NCBI RefSeq assembly: GCF_014174165.1 | Contig: NZ_JABEQN010000004.1 | Span: forward strand, 62,001 to 126,000 | DNA length: 64,000 nucleotides | Reading direction: 5' to 3' | Origin: Gluconacetobacter dulcium | GTDB taxonomy: Bacteria; Pseudomonadota; Alphaproteobacteria; Acetobacterales; Acetobacteraceae | Shown here: positions 45,074 to 53,698 of the stretch, piece by piece | Layout of the letters: every line of letters begins with the position of its first letter | Position numbering within the stretch: position 1 is the stretch's first letter | Notes under the pieces: generated by a model | Database searches by the model: none | Seen by the model: the letters and a program-made list of their open reading frames with translations, nothing else | What the model was told of the DNA's origin: nothing | Made by a program: the position numbers and the translations under genes

Positions 45074-46243
45074 TCAGTCCGTCGGGGCGGTCAGCGGACG
45101 GTCATATACACGGTAACGCTTGCAGGGCTCGGGGGCCAGGCGTTCGATCAGGCGGCGCATGGGCATGTTGTTCTCGACGACCCAGCCCATTTCGACCATC
45201 CGGTAGGGCAGGGACTTGCCGCGCCGCATCAGTTCGGTGATCGCCAGGGCCGGCAGGATGGCGCCCAGGGCCGTGCCCTCCATTTTGGAACTCACGCCCA
45301 GCAGGATGACGCGGGCGGAATGGAATTTGTGGCGGAGCAGGCGCGCCGCCAGCTTGACCCAGCCCAGCGGGGACGGCGCGCCGCCCAGGTCGCTGGCGAT
45401 GTCGTAGAGATTCGGGACGACCAGCGCCACGGCCACCGGGTCGCCGTTCTGCTCGATCAGCACGAAATGCTCGGGCTTCAGGATCGGCTTCATCTGCGCG
45501 ACCATCGCCGTCATTTCCTCCTGGGTCAGCGGTAGGGAGCCCCAGTTGTTGCGCCAGGCATCGTTGTAGAGCCCGCGCAGGATTTCGCCGTCTTCGGCCA
45601 TCCTGTCCTTGCGCATGACGCGCGTGGTCACGCTGCCCAGCCGGCCTTCGCCCAGGCGCAGGCTGGAGGGGACGAGATGCTTTTCCTCCGCCTGCGGCCC
45701 GATTTCCATCTGGTAGGCGAGGAAATCCATCGCCCTGGTGAAACCGGCGGCTTCGATCATCGGCGGGAGCCAGCGTGGGTGCCAGGGCATGGCGATCATC
45801 GGCGGGGCGTCGTGGCCCTCGATCATCATGCCTGTTTCGCCGTTGGAGTTGAGCGTGAACGGTCCGCGGGCGGTGACCATGCCCTGCGCGCGCAGCCAGG
45901 TGCAGGCCGCGTCGAGCAGGGCCGAGACCACGGCGGCGTCGTCGATCGCGTCCAGCGCCCCGAAAAAGCCAATATTTTCGCCGAGTCTTTCGATGGCCAG
46001 ATCGTCGATCTGCGCGGAAATCCGGCCTACGGGTCGGCCGCCGCGCATGGCCAGGAAATATTGCGCCCGCCCATGACTGAAGAAAGCACTCTTGCGTGGG
46101 TGCAGCAGATCCCTCTGCTCCATGTCCAGCGGCGGCACATAACCGGGCAGCCCGGCATAGAGCCGGCGCGGAAGGCGGATGAACTGTGACAACTGACGAA
46201 GCCCGGATACGGGAATGATGACAAGTTGATCCGCTTCGTTCAT
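45074..46243 (-). CDS. GNAT-fold protein, candidate bacterial ceramide synthase
   Basis: 389 residues from ATG 46243; the frame extends further upstream, but only this ORF has the conserved start. N-terminus FIRLPRRLYAGLPGYVPPLD; then GPFTLNSNGETGMMIEGHD, PPMIAMPWHPRWLPPMIEAAG, FLAYQMEIG and a C-terminal GNAT-like half with LGVSSKMEGTALGAILPALA and RMVEMGWVVENNMPMRRLIE. The GPF-N-N-E-G and MEMGW-V-ENN patterns recall the broad GNAT-like group that includes the Caulobacter ceramide synthase bCerS. That function is inference; no serine palmitoyltransferase gene is in the window. It diverges from an SDR gene. Confidence 0.65.
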   Translation of the reverse strand: MNEADQLVIIPVSGLRQLSQFIRLPRRLYAGLPGYVPPLDMEQRDLLHPRKSAFFSHGRAQYFLAMRGGRPVGRISAQIDDLAIERLGENIGFFGALDAIDDAAVVSALLDAACTWLRAQGMVTARGPFTLNSNGETGMMIEGHDAPPMIAMPWHPRWLPPMIEAAGFTRAMDFLAYQMEIGPQAEEKHLVPSSLRLGEGRLGSVTTRVMRKDRMAEDGEILRGLYNDAWRNNWGSLPLTQEEMTAMVAQMKPILKPEHFVLIEQNGDPVAVALVVPNLYDIASDLGGAPSPLGWVKLAARLLRHKFHSARVILLGVSSKMEGTALGAILPALAITELMRRGKSLPYRMVEMGWVVENNMPMRRLIERLAPEPCKRYRVYDRPLTAPTD

Positions 46244-46399
46244 GACCGTTCCGTTTTTTGGCTGCGATAGGGCCGGAACCGGATGCCCGCGATGGTCGGG
46301 GCCGGCCGAGCCATGCAGTAGGCAAGGGGCTGAATGGAGTGGCCGTGAGGGCCAGCCAGTGCTGATGACATGGAAATGGTAGTCAAAGAAAGGGGCCAG

Positions 46400-47215
46400 A
46401 TGACCAAGATCCATCAGGGGGGTGAAATCCGTTTTGATCCGGCGACCGTCCTGATTACCGGGGCCTCCAGTGGTATCGGGGCGGAACTTGCCCGCTTCTA
46501 TGCGCGCTCGGGCCGGCGGCTGGTTCTGTGGGGGCGTGATCCGGCCCGGCTGGAGCAGGTGGCGCGTGATTGCCGGACCATGGGGGCGACGGTCGCGACG
46601 CGGGAACTGAACCTGGCCGATGGGGCGGCCGCGATCGTGGCCTTTCGCGAGGATGACGACGCGCATCCGGTCGATCTGCTCATTCTTGCGGCCGGCCTGG
46701 GCGACATGCGCCAGAAGGCGGCGCTGACCGAGCGGGCGGAGACGGTGCTGGAACTCGGGCTGGTGAATTTTGCGACGCCGGCCGCGCTGGCCACCGCCGG
46801 AGCCGAGCGGATGGTGCCGCGGCGCCGGGGGCACATCGTGCTGCTGGGCTCGGTCGCGGCTTTCCATGCCCTGCCGTTCGCGCCCGGCTATTCGGGATCG
46901 AAAGCCGGGCTGCTGCGTTTTGCCGAGGCGCTGCGCAATGGCCTGCTGGACCATGGCGTGGGCGTGACGCTGGTCTCGCCGGGCTTTGTCGATACGCCGA
47001 TGAGTCGGCGGGTGCGCAGCACCAAGCCGTTCCTGCAAAGCGCGCCGCAGGCGGCGCGGTTGATCGCGCGGGCGGTGGAGGAGGAGCGGCCGCACCTGAT
47101 CTTCCCCCGGATCTTCGCGGGTCTGCGCGTGCTGGACATCGTGCTACCGCGTCGGATACGGGATTTTGTGCTGAGACGCCTGAAGGCCGAACAGGCACCG
47201 CGCCCGACCATCTGA
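46400..47215 (+). CDS. Short-chain dehydrogenase/reductase
   Basis: 271 residues from ATG 46400 after AAAGGGG; an ATG at 46370 would add ten residues. Classical SDR: VLITGASSGIGAELARF, DLLILAAGLGDM, LLGSVAAFHALPFAPGYSGSKAGL with the YSGSK active site, SPGFVDTPMSRRV, and a basic amphipathic C-terminal helix (RIFAGLRVLDIVLPRRIRDFV) that may contact the membrane. Such C-terminal segments occur in lipid-acting SDRs. Divergent neighbour of the ceramide-synthase-like gene, so a joint role in lipid synthesis is possible but unproven. Confidence 0.8.
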   Translation: MTKIHQGGEIRFDPATVLITGASSGIGAELARFYARSGRRLVLWGRDPARLEQVARDCRTMGATVATRELNLADGAAAIVAFREDDDAHPVDLLILAAGLGDMRQKAALTERAETVLELGLVNFATPAALATAGAERMVPRRRGHIVLLGSVAAFHALPFAPGYSGSKAGLLRFAEALRNGLLDHGVGVTLVSPGFVDTPMSRRVRSTKPFLQSAPQAARLIARAVEEERPHLIFPRIFAGLRVLDIVLPRRIRDFVLRRLKAEQAPRPTI

Positions 47216-47267
47216 CATTCGGTGCCGTTTGCGCCGGCATATTTTCCGCAGGGAGGCAGGACTGGAC

Positions 47268-48236
47268 ATGAAAGAAATCGTCGCCGTGGATATCGGCGGT
47301 ACCCATGCCCGCTTCGCGATTGCCGGGGTGGAAGGGGGGCGGGTTGCTTCGCTGGGCGACGCGCTGACGTTGAAATGCGCCGAACATGCCAGCCTGCAAC
47401 TGGCCTGGGAGGCTTTCGGCCGGCAGATCGGGCGCACGCTGCCGCGCGCCGCGGGCATTGCCGTTGCCTGCCCGATCCAGGGCGATATCCTGAAACTGAC
47501 CAATAACCCCTGGATGATCCGCCCCGCGCAGCTTGGCGCCCAGTTGGGGGTGGACGAGCACGTGCTGGTCAATGATTTCGGAGCCGTGGGCTATGCGGTG
47601 GCGCAGGTCGATGCCACCCATCTGCGCCATCTGTGCGGGCCGGATCGCGACCTGCCGACCGAGGGCATCACCACGATCGTCGGCCCTGGCACCGGGCTGG
47701 GCTCGGCTTATGTCGTCCGCCGTGACGGGCGCTGTCTGGTGTGCGAGACCGAGGGCGGGCATGTCGATTTCGCGCCGCTGGATAGCGTGGACGACCGGAT
47801 CCTCCAGCGGTTGCGGCAGCGTTACCGCCGCGTTTCGGCCGAGCGGATCGTCTCGGGGCCGGGGCTGGTGAATCTTTATGAAACGATCGCCGAGCTTGAG
47901 GGGCAGCCGGCCCGCATTCATGACGACAAGGAACTCTGGACGGCTGGGCTGGAGGGGCGAGACCCGATGGCATCGGCGGCGGTGGAGCGGTTCTGTCTGG
48001 CGCTGGGGGGCGTCGCGGGGGATCTGGCGCTGGCCCAGGGGGCCAATGGCGTGGTGATTGCCGGTGGCGTGGGCCAGCGGCTGGCGGACCATCTGCCGCG
48101 ATCGGGGTTCGCCGAGCGATTCGTTGCCAAGGGGCGGTTCGAATCGATGATGGCGCGGATGCCGGTGAAGCTGATCACTCATCCGCAGCCGGGGTTGCTG
48201 GGAGCGGCGGCCGCTTTCGCCGAACGCTTCGCCTAG
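47268..48236 (+). CDS. glk: Glucokinase (Glk family)
   Basis: 322 residues from ATG 47268. ATP-dependent phosphorylation of glucose. Phosphate-1 motif VAVDIGGTHARFAIAG, then VACPIQGDILKLTNNPWMI, LVNDFGAVGYA, IVGPGTGLGSAYV, CETEGGHVDFAPL and adenosine motif NGVVIAGGVGQRL. Matches the PF02685 glucokinases, not ROK proteins. Many acetic acid bacteria oxidise glucose in the periplasm, so a cytoplasmic kinase indicates use of imported sugar through the pentose phosphate route. SD GGGAGG lies 11 nt before the start. Confidence 0.94.
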   Translation: MKEIVAVDIGGTHARFAIAGVEGGRVASLGDALTLKCAEHASLQLAWEAFGRQIGRTLPRAAGIAVACPIQGDILKLTNNPWMIRPAQLGAQLGVDEHVLVNDFGAVGYAVAQVDATHLRHLCGPDRDLPTEGITTIVGPGTGLGSAYVVRRDGRCLVCETEGGHVDFAPLDSVDDRILQRLRQRYRRVSAERIVSGPGLVNLYETIAELEGQPARIHDDKELWTAGLEGRDPMASAAVERFCLALGGVAGDLALAQGANGVVIAGGVGQRLADHLPRSGFAERFVAKGRFESMMARMPVKLITHPQPGLLGAAAAFAERFA

Positions 48237-48430
48237 GAGCTGGGAGCATGGGCGTCGTCTGTGCTTCGTGGCGATGGGCGATCTGGGCCGCTCTTGCTTG
48301 CCGGACCGTCTTTCCGGTCAGGCTTTCATGAGGCGTTTTTGAATCGGCCTCCAAAGGGTTGGCGGGTCTCTTGCATCATATCGGAAGCGGTAGGACAGTC
48401 CCTTGACCTTGTTGAGGGAAGAGACTGGCA

Positions 48431-49795
48431 GTGACGCATGACGGCGCCGGAGCAACCGGCTGGATCGACCGTTTTTTCCATGTGACGCGCCGGGGTTCGA
48501 CCCTCTCGCGGGAACTGATCGCCGGGCTGACCACGTTCGGGGCCATGGCGTATATCATGATCGTCAATCCGGCGATTCTGGCCCTCGCGGGGCTGGACCG
48601 GCACGACATGATCATGACGACCATCGCGGCCTCGGTCGTCGGGTCGCTGCTGATGGCGCTGCTGGCCAATCTGCCGATCGCCCTGGCGCCGGCCATGAGC
48701 AGCAACCTGATCTTCGCGCAGGTGGTGGTGGTGCAGATGGGAATCGCGCCGCCGGTCGCGTTCACCATGGTCTTTATCGGCGGGCTGGCCTTCGTCGCGC
48801 TGTCGCTGACGCAATGGCGGCAGAAGATCGTGATGGGGTTTCCCGTTTCGGTCCGCACCGGCATCCATTGCGCGATCGGGGCCTTTATCGCCCATATCGG
48901 CATGGTCAGCGGCGGGCTGGCGGTGAAGGGGGCCGAGGGGTTCGCCTTCGGGTCGCTGCGCGATCCGGCGGTGCTGCTGGCGATCGGCGGTCTGTTTCTG
49001 GCCGGGGCGTTGCGGATGCTGCGGGTGCCGGCGGGAATGCTGCTGAGCATCGTGGCGGTGACGCTGGCGGGGTGTTTCGTCCACCATCCCGATGGCCATC
49101 CGGTCACGTCGCGGCCCTCCGCCTGGCTGGAATGGCCGCATTATCCGGTCCACATGCTGTTTCCCTTCGATTTCCACGGGTTCGTCACGCATTTCGGCCT
49201 GGTGCTGCCGGTGACGCTGTATTTCTTCCTTGGCGATTTCTTCGATGCGACGGGCACCATGATGGCGGTGACGCGCAAGGCCGGACTGTCGGTCGAGGAT
49301 GGGCAGCCGCTGCTTGGCCGTGCCGCCTTCGTGGCCGATGGTACGGCCAGCGTGATGGGTTCGATTCTCGGGACCTCCACGGTGTCGGCCTATCTGGAAT
49401 CGTTGGTCGGGGCGGAGGCCGGGGGGCGGACCGGGCTGGTGGGGGTGACGGTGGCGGCGCTGTTCGCGCTGTCGTCCGTGCTGTGGCCGGTCATTACCGC
49501 CGTTCCGGCGGTGGCGACCGCGCCGGTGCTGATTCTGGTCGGGCTGGGCATGCTGTCCGACATGGGGCGGGCGGAGCAGGACGATGCGGGCGGGGTTCTC
49601 GTGCCCCTGCTGATGGTGCTGGTGACGGTCATGACCGGCAATTTCATGGTCAGTCTGGCGCTGGGGCTGCTGCTCTATACCGTGCTGGCGGCCGTGGGGC
49701 GGCGCTGGCGGGAGATGACGCCGATCCTGCTGCTGCTGGACGGGGTGTTCATTTTCTACCTCGTGCTGGCCAGCGGCATCGGGGGCGGGACGTGA
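48431..49795 (+). CDS. NCS2-family purine permease (AzgA/PbuG-like)
   Basis: 454 residues, GTG start. About 13 membrane segments; the N-terminal RELIAGLTTFGAMAYIMIVNP and AMSSNLIFAQ, GLTLTQWRQK-like, VRTGIHCAIGAFIAHIGM, and FVAD-G-ASVMGSILGTSTVSAYLES are conserved in AzgA-type transporters. Takes up adenine, guanine or hypoxanthine with protons. Exact purine not determined. Its stop overlaps a following GTG start (GTGA at 49792). The 194-bp upstream spacer includes a small hairpin (GACCG / CGGTC) but no purine riboswitch of the known type was seen. Confidence 0.88.
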   Translation: MTHDGAGATGWIDRFFHVTRRGSTLSRELIAGLTTFGAMAYIMIVNPAILALAGLDRHDMIMTTIAASVVGSLLMALLANLPIALAPAMSSNLIFAQVVVVQMGIAPPVAFTMVFIGGLAFVALSLTQWRQKIVMGFPVSVRTGIHCAIGAFIAHIGMVSGGLAVKGAEGFAFGSLRDPAVLLAIGGLFLAGALRMLRVPAGMLLSIVAVTLAGCFVHHPDGHPVTSRPSAWLEWPHYPVHMLFPFDFHGFVTHFGLVLPVTLYFFLGDFFDATGTMMAVTRKAGLSVEDGQPLLGRAAFVADGTASVMGSILGTSTVSAYLESLVGAEAGGRTGLVGVTVAALFALSSVLWPVITAVPAVATAPVLILVGLGMLSDMGRAEQDDAGGVLVPLLMVLVTVMTGNFMVSLALGLLLYTVLAAVGRRWREMTPILLLLDGVFIFYLVLASGIGGGT

Positions 49796-50466
49796 GGGCG
49801 CCCGGCGCGTTGCTGCTGCTGTCGGGCCTGTTCTTCGCGGTGCCTGCCGCCGCGACGGAAGGGGGGAGTATGTGGCCCGATACGCCGGATGCGCGGCTGG
49901 AACTGGAGGCGCTGGTCGCGACGCTGGATGCGCGCCTGCTCTCCCACCCCAGCGCGACCCTGACGCTGGAAGGCTGGTGCCGCGATCACGGTCTGGCGCC
50001 GGTGGCCCATGTGGTGGCGCGCCGTGTGCCCGGCGCGACGCGGGCGCCGAGTGCCGGACAGCGGCGCGAACTGGCGGTTGGCGCGGAGGAGGAGGTGGCC
50101 TATCGCCGGGTGGAACTGGCGTGCGGGGGGCGCGTGCTGTCGGTGGCGGACAATTGGTATGTGCCCGCGCGCCTGACGCCGGCGATGAACGGGCTTCTGG
50201 CACGGACCGACACCGCGTTCGGCCATGTGGTGGCGGACCTGCATTTTACCCGCCGGACGTTGGAGAGCACCCGTCTGTTCGCGCCGCTGCCCGATGGATG
50301 GGAGCGGGACGGCCTGCCGCCGGCCGGGGCGGGGACGATTGCCATTCCGGCCGCGATCCTGCGCCATCGTGCGGTGCTGTATCGTCAGGACGGGGTGCCG
50401 TTCAGCGAGGTGGTGGAAACCTATACCGGTGCGATGCTGGATTTTCCGCCGCCGCCATTGAAGTGA
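49792..50466 (+). CDS. Exported chorismate-lyase-like protein
   Basis: 224 residues from a GTG overlapping the permease stop. Signal peptide LLLLSGLFFAVPAAAT. The mature part, after a helix (LELEALVATLDARLL), has YRRVELACGGRVLSVADNWYVPARLT, AFGHVVADLHFTRRTLES and RHRAVLYRQDGVPFSEVVETYTG, a pattern like the chorismate lyase/UTRA fold, where an Arg after the R-R-A strand and Glu in EVVETY are catalytic-site-like. A signal peptide is unexpected for a cytoplasmic UbiC. I do not know its function; it may be a periplasmic relative. Confidence 0.55.
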   Translation: MRAPGALLLLSGLFFAVPAAATEGGSMWPDTPDARLELEALVATLDARLLSHPSATLTLEGWCRDHGLAPVAHVVARRVPGATRAPSAGQRRELAVGAEEEVAYRRVELACGGRVLSVADNWYVPARLTPAMNGLLARTDTAFGHVVADLHFTRRTLESTRLFAPLPDGWERDGLPPAGAGTIAIPAAILRHRAVLYRQDGVPFSEVVETYTGAMLDFPPPPLK

Positions 50467-50474
50467 GAGAGGCC

Positions 50475-50939
50475 ATGACCCGATCCGCGATCGACCTGCG
50501 TGACCCCGACCTGCCGGCTGAGGCGGTACGGGAGGCGCTGGCGCTGGCGCCGCATCCGGAGGGTGGGTGGTATCGCGAAGTATGGCGCGACGCCCCGCCC
50601 GATGGCGGACGGGGCGCGGCGACGACCATCCAGTTTCTGCTGGCGCGGGGGGAGCGGTCGCATTGGCATCGGGTCGATGCCGCCGAAATCTGGTGCTGGC
50701 AGGGCGGCGCGCCCCTGCGGCTGCGCATGGCGCGGGATGGGGTGGAAGAGCGCGTGGTTCTGGGGCCATGCCCTGCCGAGGGGCACGTTCAGCAGGCGGT
50801 GGTGCCGGTGATGGACTGGCAGGCGGCCGAATCGCTGGGGGCGTGGAGCGTGGTGGGCTGCATCGTTGCCCCGGCCTTTCAGTTCTCGGGCTTCGAACTG
50901 GCGCCGCCCGGATGGTCGCCGGACGGGGTTGGGGCATGA
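50475..50939 (+). CDS. Cupin-family protein (DUF985)
   Basis: 154 residues from ATG 50475 after GAGAGG. A DUF985 cupin: ALAPHPEGGWYREVWRD, TTIQFLLARGERSHWHRVDAAEIWCWQGG, and VGCIVAPAFQFSGFELAPPGW. The His-x-His and Glu in HWHRVDAAE would bind metal in the cupin site. Function not established. Its ATG follows the previous stop by 8 bp, and the next gene overlaps its stop by 4 nt, so the group is one transcript. Confidence 0.88.
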   Translation: MTRSAIDLRDPDLPAEAVREALALAPHPEGGWYREVWRDAPPDGGRGAATTIQFLLARGERSHWHRVDAAEIWCWQGGAPLRLRMARDGVEERVVLGPCPAEGHVQQAVVPVMDWQAAESLGAWSVVGCIVAPAFQFSGFELAPPGWSPDGVGA

Positions 50940-51568
50940 GCGGCGAGCCTGAGTGGCTGGTCTGGGCGCGCGAGATCCAGGCCATTGCCCAGACCGGCCT
51001 GACCTTTGCCCGCGACCCGTTCGACCGGGAGCGATATGAGGCGCTGCGGAGCATCGCGGCGCGGATGATGGCGGCGGGCTGCGACGAGCCCGTGGCGCGG
51101 ATCGAGGCCCTGTTTGCCGGGCAGGAAGGCTATGCGACGCCGAAGGTGGAGGTGCGGGCCGCCGTGTTTGACGATTCGGGCCGTATCCTGATGGTGCGCG
51201 AGGTGCTGGACGAGGGGCGCTGGACCCTGCCGGGTGGCTGGGCGGATGTGAACCTGACCCCGGCGGAGAACGCGGTGAAGGAAGTGCGCGAGGAGAGCGG
51301 TTATATCGTGACCGTGCGCAGGCTGGCGGCGGTGTGGGACCGCGCGCGGCAGGGGCATGGCGACAAGGCGTTCTCCTGCGTCAAATGCTTCTTCCTGTGC
51401 GATCTGGCGGGCGGGGAGGCGGCCACGAGTATCGAGACATCCGAGATCGCGTGGTTCGGCGCGGAGGAAATTCCCGAGGATCTGTCGCTGGGGCGGGTGT
51501 TGCCGGGGCAGATCCGGCGCATGTTCGACCATTACCGCGAACCCGGCCTGCCGGCCGATTTCGAGTGA
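50936..51568 (+). CDS. NUDIX hydrolase with N-terminal NUDIX_N_2 domain
   Basis: 210 residues from ATG 50936, overlapping the cupin stop. The N-terminal ~65 residues (LVWAREIQAIAQTGLTFARD, EALFAGQEGYATPKVEVRA) match the small NUDIX_N_2 helper domain; the NUDIX box is LPGGWADVNLTPAENAVKE followed by VREESGY, keeping the R-E-E-S-G core. Substrate unknown; relatives hydrolyse ADP-ribose or CDP-choline-type compounds. Last gene of the group. Confidence 0.88.
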   Translation: MSGEPEWLVWAREIQAIAQTGLTFARDPFDRERYEALRSIAARMMAAGCDEPVARIEALFAGQEGYATPKVEVRAAVFDDSGRILMVREVLDEGRWTLPGGWADVNLTPAENAVKEVREESGYIVTVRRLAAVWDRARQGHGDKAFSCVKCFFLCDLAGGEAATSIETSEIAWFGAEEIPEDLSLGRVLPGQIRRMFDHYREPGLPADFE

Positions 51569-51592
51569 TGGGCGATCGACGCGGCGCAGGCC

Positions 51593-51621
51593 GTTGAAAT
51601 CATGATATTCGTGACCCATAT
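51593..51621 (+). promoter_or_regulatory. Sigma-32 (RpoH) promoter of htpG
   Basis: GTTGAAA (51593-51599) and CCCATAT (51615-51621) separated by 15 nt, a close match to the heat-shock consensus CTTGAAA / CCCCAT-T. It ends about 41 bp before the htpG start. Confidence 0.75.
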
Positions 51622-51662
51622 GTTGGGTCTGTGTGATTTGACGTAACAGAGAGATTTTCAAC

Positions 51663-53546
51663 ATGGTCGATCAGGCTACGGGTTCCGACACGAGCCGCCC
51701 CGCTGCGGCGGGTGGTGAGGAGCATGCTTTCAGCGCGGAGGTCGGGCGGCTGCTCGATCTGGTGGTGCATGCGCTGTATTCGGAGCGCGAGATTTTTCTG
51801 CGCGAACTGGTGGCCAATGCCGCCGACGCCACCGACCGGCGGCGTTTCGAGGCCCTGACCGATGCGGCGCAGGCGCTGCCCGAGGGCGCGAAGGTGCGCA
51901 TCGACCCCGACAAGGACGCGCGGCGCCTGACCATCAGCGACGATGGCGCGGGGATGAGCAAGGAAGAGCTGGCGCGCAACCTGGGCACGATCGCGCGTTC
52001 GGGCACCCGTGCGTTCGGCGAGGAACTGGCCAAGCACAAGCCCGAGGAACGGTCCGGCCTGATCGGGCAGTTCGGTGTGGGCTTCTATGCCGCCTTCATG
52101 GTGGCGGACCATGTCGATGTGGTGTCGCGCCGGGCCGGGACGGACGAGGCGTGGCGCTGGTCTTCGGACGGGAAGGGCAGCTTTACCCTCAGCCCCGCGA
52201 CGCGCGAGCAGCCGGGCACCGACATCATCCTGTACATGAAGGAGGATGCGGACGAGTTTCTGGATGCCTGGCGCCTGGAAGCGATCGTGCGCAAATGGGC
52301 CGATCACATCGCCTGGCCGATCACGATCCAGAGCGATGGCGAGGACAAGCCGGCCAATGCGGGCACCGCCCTGTGGCGCAAGCCGCGCGGCGAGGTGACG
52401 GAAGAGCAGCTCAACGAGTTCTACCGCCATGTCAGCCATAATTTCGATACGCCCTGGGCCACGCTGCACTGGCATGCCGAAGGCACGATCGAGTTTACAG
52501 CGCTGCTGTTCATCCCCGGTAGCCGCCCGTTCGAGTTCGGCGAGCAGGTGCGCGAGAGCAAGGTGCGGTTGCATGTCCGCCGCATGTTCATCACCGACGA
52601 CGCGGCGCTGCTGCCGCCGTGGCTGCGCTTCGTGCAGGGGGTGGTCGATACCGAGGACCTGCCGCTGAACGTCTCGCGCGAGATGTTGCAGGCGACGCCG
52701 GTGTTGCAGCGCATCCGCAAGGCGGTGACCAACCGGGTGCTGAACGAGTTGCGGACCCGCGCCAAGGATGCCGAATCCTATGCCGCCTTCTGGGACAATT
52801 TCGGCCCGGTGGTGAAGGAAGGGATCTGGGACGACGCGGAATATCGCACCGACCTGGCGGGTCTGGCCCGGTTCCGCTCCAGCACCGAAGAGGGATGGAC
52901 GACGCTGGCCGACTACGTGTCGCGGATGAAGGACGGGCAGGAGGCGATCTATTACCTGACCGGCGATAACCCCGACACGCTGCCGGCCTCGGCGCAACTG
53001 GAAGGGTTCAAGGCGCGCGGGATCGAAGTGCTGCTGCTGACCGATCCGGTCGATTCCTTCTGGCCCGATCGTCTGGGCACGTTCGAAGGGAAAGCACTGC
53101 GCAGCGTCAGCCAGAGCCATGCCGACCTTGAGAAGTTCGAAGCGCCGCTGACCGAAGGGGACAAGGCGGAACTGGACACGCTGCTGCCGGCGCTGAAGGA
53201 GGCGTTGGGCGAGGCGGTGTCGGACGTGCGCGGCAGCACGCGGCTGGTGAGCAGCGCGGTGGTGCTGGCGGCGGCCGGGCAGGGGCCGGACCTGCAATTG
53301 CAGCGCCTGCTGCGGCGCAGCGGCCAGGCGGTGCCCGATCTGGCGCCGGTGCTGGAGGTCAATCCGGCGCACCCGCTGATCCGCGATATGGCGGCGCGGG
53401 TGGCGCGGGGCGAGGCGGTGACCGATACCGCGCTGATCCTGCTGGATATCGCGCGGATTCAGGAAGGCGAGAGCCTGAAAGACCCGACCGCGTTCGCCAG
53501 CCGGCTGACGGCGACGCTGACCCATCTTCAGGGCGGCGCCGCTTAA
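51663..53546 (+). CDS. htpG: Molecular chaperone HtpG (Hsp90)
   Basis: 627 residues. GHKL ATPase N-domain: [85 protein letters not shown]; middle domain with [18 protein letters not shown]-type segment; C-terminal dimerisation region [20 protein letters not shown]. Complete length. A sigma-32-like promoter lies just upstream, so it is likely heat-induced with hsp20. The stop is followed by AAAAAA-rich sequence and two hairpins before mtnA. Confidence 0.96.
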   Translation: MVDQATGSDTSRPAAAGGEEHAFSAEVGRLLDLVVHALYSEREIFLRELVANAADATDRRRFEALTDAAQALPEGAKVRIDPDKDARRLTISDDGAGMSKEELARNLGTIARSGTRAFGEELAKHKPEERSGLIGQFGVGFYAAFMVADHVDVVSRRAGTDEAWRWSSDGKGSFTLSPATREQPGTDIILYMKEDADEFLDAWRLEAIVRKWADHIAWPITIQSDGEDKPANAGTALWRKPRGEVTEEQLNEFYRHVSHNFDTPWATLHWHAEGTIEFTALLFIPGSRPFEFGEQVRESKVRLHVRRMFITDDAALLPPWLRFVQGVVDTEDLPLNVSREMLQATPVLQRIRKAVTNRVLNELRTRAKDAESYAAFWDNFGPVVKEGIWDDAEYRTDLAGLARFRSSTEEGWTTLADYVSRMKDGQEAIYYLTGDNPDTLPASAQLEGFKARGIEVLLLTDPVDSFWPDRLGTFEGKALRSVSQSHADLEKFEAPLTEGDKAELDTLLPALKEALGEAVSDVRGSTRLVSSAVVLAAAGQGPDLQLQRLLRRSGQAVPDLAPVLEVNPAHPLIRDMAARVARGEAVTDTALILLDIARIQEGESLKDPTAFASRLTATLTHLQGGAA

Positions 53547-53562
53547 AAAAACCGCCATGACA

Positions 53563-53634
53563 GGTTCACGTCTGTTTTGGGCGTGACCCTGCTAGAATGC
53601 CGCGTGAAGCCCGCAGCCTGACGGTTGCGGGCTT
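53563..53634 (+). other. Two tandem hairpins upstream of mtnA
   Basis: GGTTCACG (53563) pairs with CGTGACC (53582), and AAGCCCGCA (53607-53615) pairs perfectly with TGCGGGCTT (53626-53634) around a 10-nt loop. They lie 65-136 nt before the mtnA ATG. Either htpG 3'-end structures or a leader RNA of mtnA. No known SAM riboswitch consensus was matched. Confidence 0.45.
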
Positions 53635-53698
53635 GATGCCGTGCCATTTGGGTGCTTCCCTGCGCGGCCTTTTTCCCCAGCCATTGGAACCGTGCGAC

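Noticed and set aside
48237-48430. Purine riboswitch before the NCS2 permease
   Set aside because: The spacer has only a short GACCG/CGGTC hairpin and lacks the three-way junction core expected of purine riboswitches.
53547-53698. SAM-II, SAM/SAH or SAH riboswitch before mtnA
   Set aside because: None of the core consensus sequences I know match the leader; only generic hairpins are seen.
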